Shown piece after piece: positions 63,707 to 64,000 of a stretch of DNA of 64,000 nucleotides (within the stretch, counting starts at the first letter, position 1; the number at the start of each line of letters is the position of its first letter). A model generated the notes under the pieces. That model ran no database searches. It was given only the letters and a program-made list of their open reading frames with translations, and was not told the origin of the DNA. The stretch comes from Bacteroidota bacterium (GTDB taxonomy: Bacteria > Bacteroidota > Bacteroidia > Bacteroidales > Prolixibacteraceae), in the NCBI GenBank assembly GCA_030698405.1, contig JAUYMU010000043.1, forward strand, positions 43,341-107,340. The letters run 5' to 3'. Both the position numbers and the translations under genes were made by a program.

Positions 63707-64000
63707 ACGGCCTCCCCCGACCCCTCCACAAGAGGGGAGAAAGAAACCTTCGAGGGAGAATAATTGGGTTTAATAAATAAGAACCTTATTTCTGATCTTT
63801 CACCTTAGTAGCAAAAGAAAGGAAGTTCAGAACCCGTCCGAACAGCAATGTTTTTCAAAGGAGAAACGATCTTTCGGACGAAAATGAAAAAAATAAAAAA
63901 TATCGAATAAGAAATAAGAAATATTGAATGAGAAATGAGAAAATGCAAAAAGCGAGCTGATAATAATACCTTGGATATCCTTTGCCGTCTGCCTTTAGGC
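63707..64000. other. intergenic region to the window end, no gene seen
   Basis: After the last gene, CCCCTC (63721-63726) and GAGGGG (63732-63737) form a small hairpin, and CGTCCGAA (63835-63842) pairs with TTCGGACG (63873-63880). The sequence beyond about 63890 is A-rich. No frame can be supported before the edge. Confidence 0.6.

Overview
The window is from a Bacteroidota genome, most likely class Bacteroidia. Evidence for the phylum: an lpxC-fabZ fusion gene, type IX secretion (T9SS) type-B C-terminal sorting domain, Bacteroidetes-style promoters (TTG - about 19-21 nt - TAnnTTTG), almost no Shine-Dalgarno sequences, lipoproteins with SSC lipoboxes, and a LytS/LytTR sensor pair next to a MacAB-like exporter. 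No phage genes, insertion sequence, rRNA or CRISPR array was seen.

Layout. 1-4.8 kb (minus strand): lipid A operon HD hydrolase-lpxD-lpxC/fabZ-lpxA. 4.9-9.9 kb (plus): rimP-nusA-infB with a clear promoter, a leader hairpin and a shared terminator. 10-16.9 kb (minus): an M23 peptidase, a YitT membrane protein with leuS, a DOPA-dioxygenase-like enzyme and a nitroreductase; the last is divergent from an HxlR redox-type regulator, with three motif copies 28 bp apart between them. 17.5 kb: tRNA-Cys. 17.7-20.6 kb: an S1/P1-type secreted enzyme, a DUF1456 protein, a PlsC acyltransferase and a TPR-like secreted protein.

20.8-29.2 kb is a carotenoid cluster: glycosyltransferase, acyltransferase, ketolase (crtW) and hydratase (cruF) on the minus strand, crtD-like desaturase also minus, and crtI-crtB divergent on plus. 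Two toxin-antitoxin modules (parDE and a DUF2281/PIN pair) sit between cruF and crtD. The set predicts an acylated glycoside of a 4-keto, 1'-hydroxy carotenoid; a lycopene cyclase is not in the window. 29.3-33.3 kb: lpxK overlapping a purine nucleoside phosphorylase, a lipoprotein Gfo/Idh-like protein and a macrodomain protein. 33.4-39.9 kb: a tripartite TolC/HlyD/ABC exporter followed by a histidine kinase and response regulator. 40-49.2 kb: DoxX, TPR lipoprotein, deoxynucleoside kinase, prolyl oligopeptidase, pnp-rpsO, a frameshifted outer-membrane protein and an S4-domain protein, with several related palindromic intergenic repeats.

49.8-63.7 kb is the most unusual part: three consecutive genes for secreted proteins of 2899, about 337 and 1185 residues. 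All three appear to share one Ig-like module, placed near the C-terminus of the first and at the N-terminus of the other two. Only the third has a T9SS type-B sorting domain. A 13-bp hairpin with a TTCG loop sits between the second and third genes, 5 bases before the start of the third. I read this as a multi-component surface structure with controlled subunit ratios; that is inference.
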